Shown: positions 61,201 to 64,000 of the stretch, one piece after another
Layout of the letters: every line of letters begins with the position of its first letter
Position numbering within the stretch: position 1 is the stretch's first letter
Assembly (NCBI RefSeq): GCF_030272615.1
Contig: NC_081414.1
Coordinates: 817,542,396 to 817,606,395 of the forward strand
Direction: 5' to 3'
Source: Cryptomeria japonica
Taxonomy: Eukaryota; Streptophyta; Pinopsida; Cupressales; Cupressaceae
Length of the DNA stretch: 64,000 nt
The notes under the pieces: generated by a model
Seen by the model: the letters and a program-made list of their open reading frames with translations, nothing else
What the model was told of the DNA's origin: nothing
The model's database searches: none
Made by a program: the position numbers and the translations under genes

Positions 61201-64000
61201 CCCATTACTTAAATTGATAATAAATTTTGAATCAAAACGCACGGGCTCAAATCATAAGTTCATTTAAAACGAACTGTGCTTAACACAACACTAAAAACAT
61301 ATAAAACCCAGTTCGAAATCTCTCCCATTTTTTTTTGAAACAACCACAAAATTTGTTGATAAATTTTAGTTTAATATAAAATCCGTTTTCAATGAAATTT
61401 GTTCTGGGTTTCCTAAATTTCTTTGATGGTATTCGTTTCCTCCATACATGATGGGATTCAAACCACCCAAAAGGAAACATTGAGGAATAACCAAAATCTC
61501 AAAACCAAAATTTCCAGCCAATTCAAAATGGACAATCACATTGATTTTTCAATAACAAATTCAGAATCCTACCTTAAAACGCAATCCTGGAATGGCTGAA
61601 GGAGAGCCCACCTGCCAGATCCAAACCAACAATTTTCCTCTCCCAAACCCCCAATTTGTCCAAAATTATTTCCCCAACCAAAATTTCTCCAAAATGTCCA
61701 TCCCCCCCAATTTTCCCCAAATTTTGGGTTATATGGAAGAGTTGACCCAAAAATTCCATTTTTGGAATTAAAATTCTTATTTTCCAATAATTCACAAAAT
61801 TTAATTCTTTTCTAGCTAGCAACAAATTAACTTGCTTTTCAAAACCAAAAACGATTTCCTCAATTAACTGAATTTTAATCTTTCAAATTTCAGAATCCCA
61901 CAGAATGCAATTACGTCTATTGCAATTAAATACCAAACTTTCTTTTTCAACAGCATAAATAAGATGCATTAAATATTCAAGATCAGTCATTTGATCGAAT
62001 TTACTCCCAATATAAAATAAGCAATTCATATCAACGGAAATTGCATAACGGAAACCAGATTAATTTAACCCATTAATCTTCAATGCACAAATGCATATTT
62101 AATCAAGATAATTACTAAGGACTAATTAATCATTTAACCATGCACACCAAGCACGCAAATCGAGAAGGTCAACCAAACAGATGACTCGCAAACCCAAACA
62201 AGAAGGGGATACCGACGACGACTGGCGATGCTCACTTGAGCACGACTAAGGTCGACTAGGGTCTTACGACCACCTAATCCAACTCTAAGGATTAAAAGGG
62301 GTACACTCAAACCTACAATTCTAGGTGAAGACCAACCTCGCACTCATGCGGCATTGTACTTGAAATTTCCTGCAACCAAGAGTCATACATGCATACATAT
62401 ATAAAATTTAATGAAAACGTTAGCTCAATATTAATACCACGAAATAGGTACACTAACAACTTGCATACAACTAGTGTGAAAACCACATCATTAGCTATGC
62501 GTTAAATCAAACATCTGACTATAATCATAATATTACAATAATCTAATCAAGATTAAACCAAGGTTAGAGATAGATTAGGGCAGGGGTACTACATTCTCCC
62601 CCCCTAGGTTCCGACTTACTCCTGGAAGTCGTAAGGCTAGATGAAGAACATGTCGTATGCATCAGCCCTGAAACTCATTCAACAAAGATCAAATTGCACA
62701 TAGAAATCTTTCCATAAATAAATGAAATATTATTGCTAAATCTTTTACAAACACCATAATCCATTGGCGAGATACAACTAAAACCATACATTCCTTACAA
62801 TATTCTAGGAATTATCCACAATCATAGCAGAGGAACAAGAATTTTCTTCCTTTCATTTCACCAAATTTAAGCATTACAAGGAGGTAAACAACAATTACCA
62901 TAATCATCTATCAAACATGACCAGAAAACATGCCATCAAGATCAATTTCCTTTACCAATCCATCTTTATCATAAGATTTAATAACATAGAACTAGCTCAA
63001 AATATCAATTTCTACAGCCAAATTAACTTTCATGAAATAAGAGCAACATAAATAACTCAATTGATTACATTTGCCAGGAATAAGAAAACCTTTCCAATGA
63101 CTATGTCCCATAACATAGTGACAAGTTAACACAATTTACTCCATGCTACCAAAAATAACCATCCACATAATTGGAATGCATAACAGAAAAGGCCACATGT
63201 GAGCATGTCTAATGCTCGGTCACAGATAACATGCACGATCAACATCTCTATGTCTGATCTCATAACAACAATATGATCATAAATATCCAATATCTCACTT
63301 AAGGGCTTGATGGTGCTAGGGTACACCATAGCGGTGCTACCTTCCATACAATTCCCTCGTGGATATCCCTTGTTGTGCAAGGTGGTTAGCCTCCAAGAGA
63401 TAGTCACCACACATAGGTAGGTAGTGGATACTAGCTGCATCACAGCCTCACATACCCCCATCCTCAAGGTTCCCTGCGTCTACTTCCTCGTATACACTCA
63501 TCCAAGCCCGTCTCCTATGTTCTTGGAGAGGAATTCACATTGCAACACAAGACCAGCATCCGAAAACAATAATGATAAACCAGTTTAGCCACCAAAGTAC
63601 AGAAGAATAAAGATAATAAATCCTCAATTCCAACAGTAAGGCAAGAAAATAATCCGGAATCTCAACACCAAATCAAAAGTGCAAAAGATCACAAGATCGT
63701 GGCCAAACCGTCAAGGTCAAAGTAAAATAAATTGCTAGCCCACAAGGAAATAAAGAAATAAATAAAAGAAATTCACAATTGCACATACATCACTACGTGA
63801 CTAATAGCTAGCCACCAACGAGGAAGGAAGGAACAATCATCTAGCTATCCTAGTAGCTCATCATGTGGTGTGGCCAAGTCACACATCCACATGGCATGGC
63901 AGTGTGCACCTCGACATCACCCCGCATCACGTCGTCACATGGCATGGCTCTACCCAATACCTAGCGGTAGGCCGCATGGAAATGTCTACTACATCCTGCA
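58298..64000 (-). mobile_element. LARD-A copy 3, reverse strand, runs off the window
   Basis: A reverse-oriented 3' LTR (58298-62593; TGTAATGCCCC to GGGGTACTACA), then the reversed polypurine tract TTCTCCCCCCCT (62594-62605) and 1.4 kb of the internal domain to the window edge. The 5' LTR and right flank are not seen. It is inserted in the LARD-C LTR. The GC island is at about 60830-61070. A minus-strand frame of 113 codons at 63467-63126 is the longest in any LARD-A internal domain but has no domain and is not intact in copy 1. Confidence 0.9.

Noticed and set aside
63126-63467. 113-codon frame in LARD-A copy 3 internal domain
   Set aside because: The matching place in copy 1 has an indel and a stop and in copy 2 only 65 codons, so there is no sign of coding constraint.

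Overview
This is plant nuclear DNA, most likely from a gymnosperm and probably a conifer. The only host gene I can support is a terpene synthase whose exon structure and motifs fit the gymnosperm TPS-d sesquiterpene synthases, with closest resemblance by eye to conifer delta-selinene-type enzymes. It lies among long, nested, mostly non-coding retroelements, as is typical of very large gymnosperm genomes. I cannot name the species from sequence alone.

Layout. 1-773: AT-rich flank with no recognised gene. 774-12705: a complete long-LTR element without coding capacity (called LARD-A copy 1 here; LARD = large retrotransposon derivative), with LTRs of about 4.15 kb, an initiator-tRNA-Met type primer binding site, a polypurine tract and a 5-bp target duplication (agatt). 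12706-21257: a promoter-bearing module of about 1.0-1.1 kb present three times in tandem ahead of the terpene synthase. The middle copy is split by a reverse-strand LARD-A solo LTR (14338-18738, target duplication caata) and the third by a LINE-like insertion (about 19641-20240). 21258-25613: the terpene synthase, nine exons and 582 codons, complete except for an in-frame TAG at codon 150 (22251), so it is called a pseudogene or null allele.

26028 to about 55313: a second long-LTR element (LARD-B) inserted just behind the terpene synthase and heavily invaded. Its 5' LTR holds a LINE-like relic, which was itself split by a Ty3/gypsy Tat-like element (26766-35098, target duplication gggct). The Tat-like element keeps a decayed integrase end on the plus strand and a captured plant mobile domain (PMD) ORF on the minus strand. 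LARD-B's internal domain was hit about 100 bp after its 5' LTR by LARD-A copy 2 (39326-51454, target duplication ctctt). LARD-B's 3' LTR (from 54775) was hit by a third family (LARD-C, from 55314), which was hit by a reverse-strand LARD-A copy 3 (58298 to beyond the window end).

The most notable content is: (i) three related families of non-coding, long-LTR elements with a GC-rich island at the same LTR position in each family but with different sequence; (ii) a nearly intact terpene synthase with two DDxxD motifs, one nonsense codon, a precisely missing intron and a triplicated promoter; (iii) a Tat-like element carrying an antisense PMD ORF next to about seventeen AGCGCT-type motifs. All comparisons were made by eye; no alignment or database search was run.
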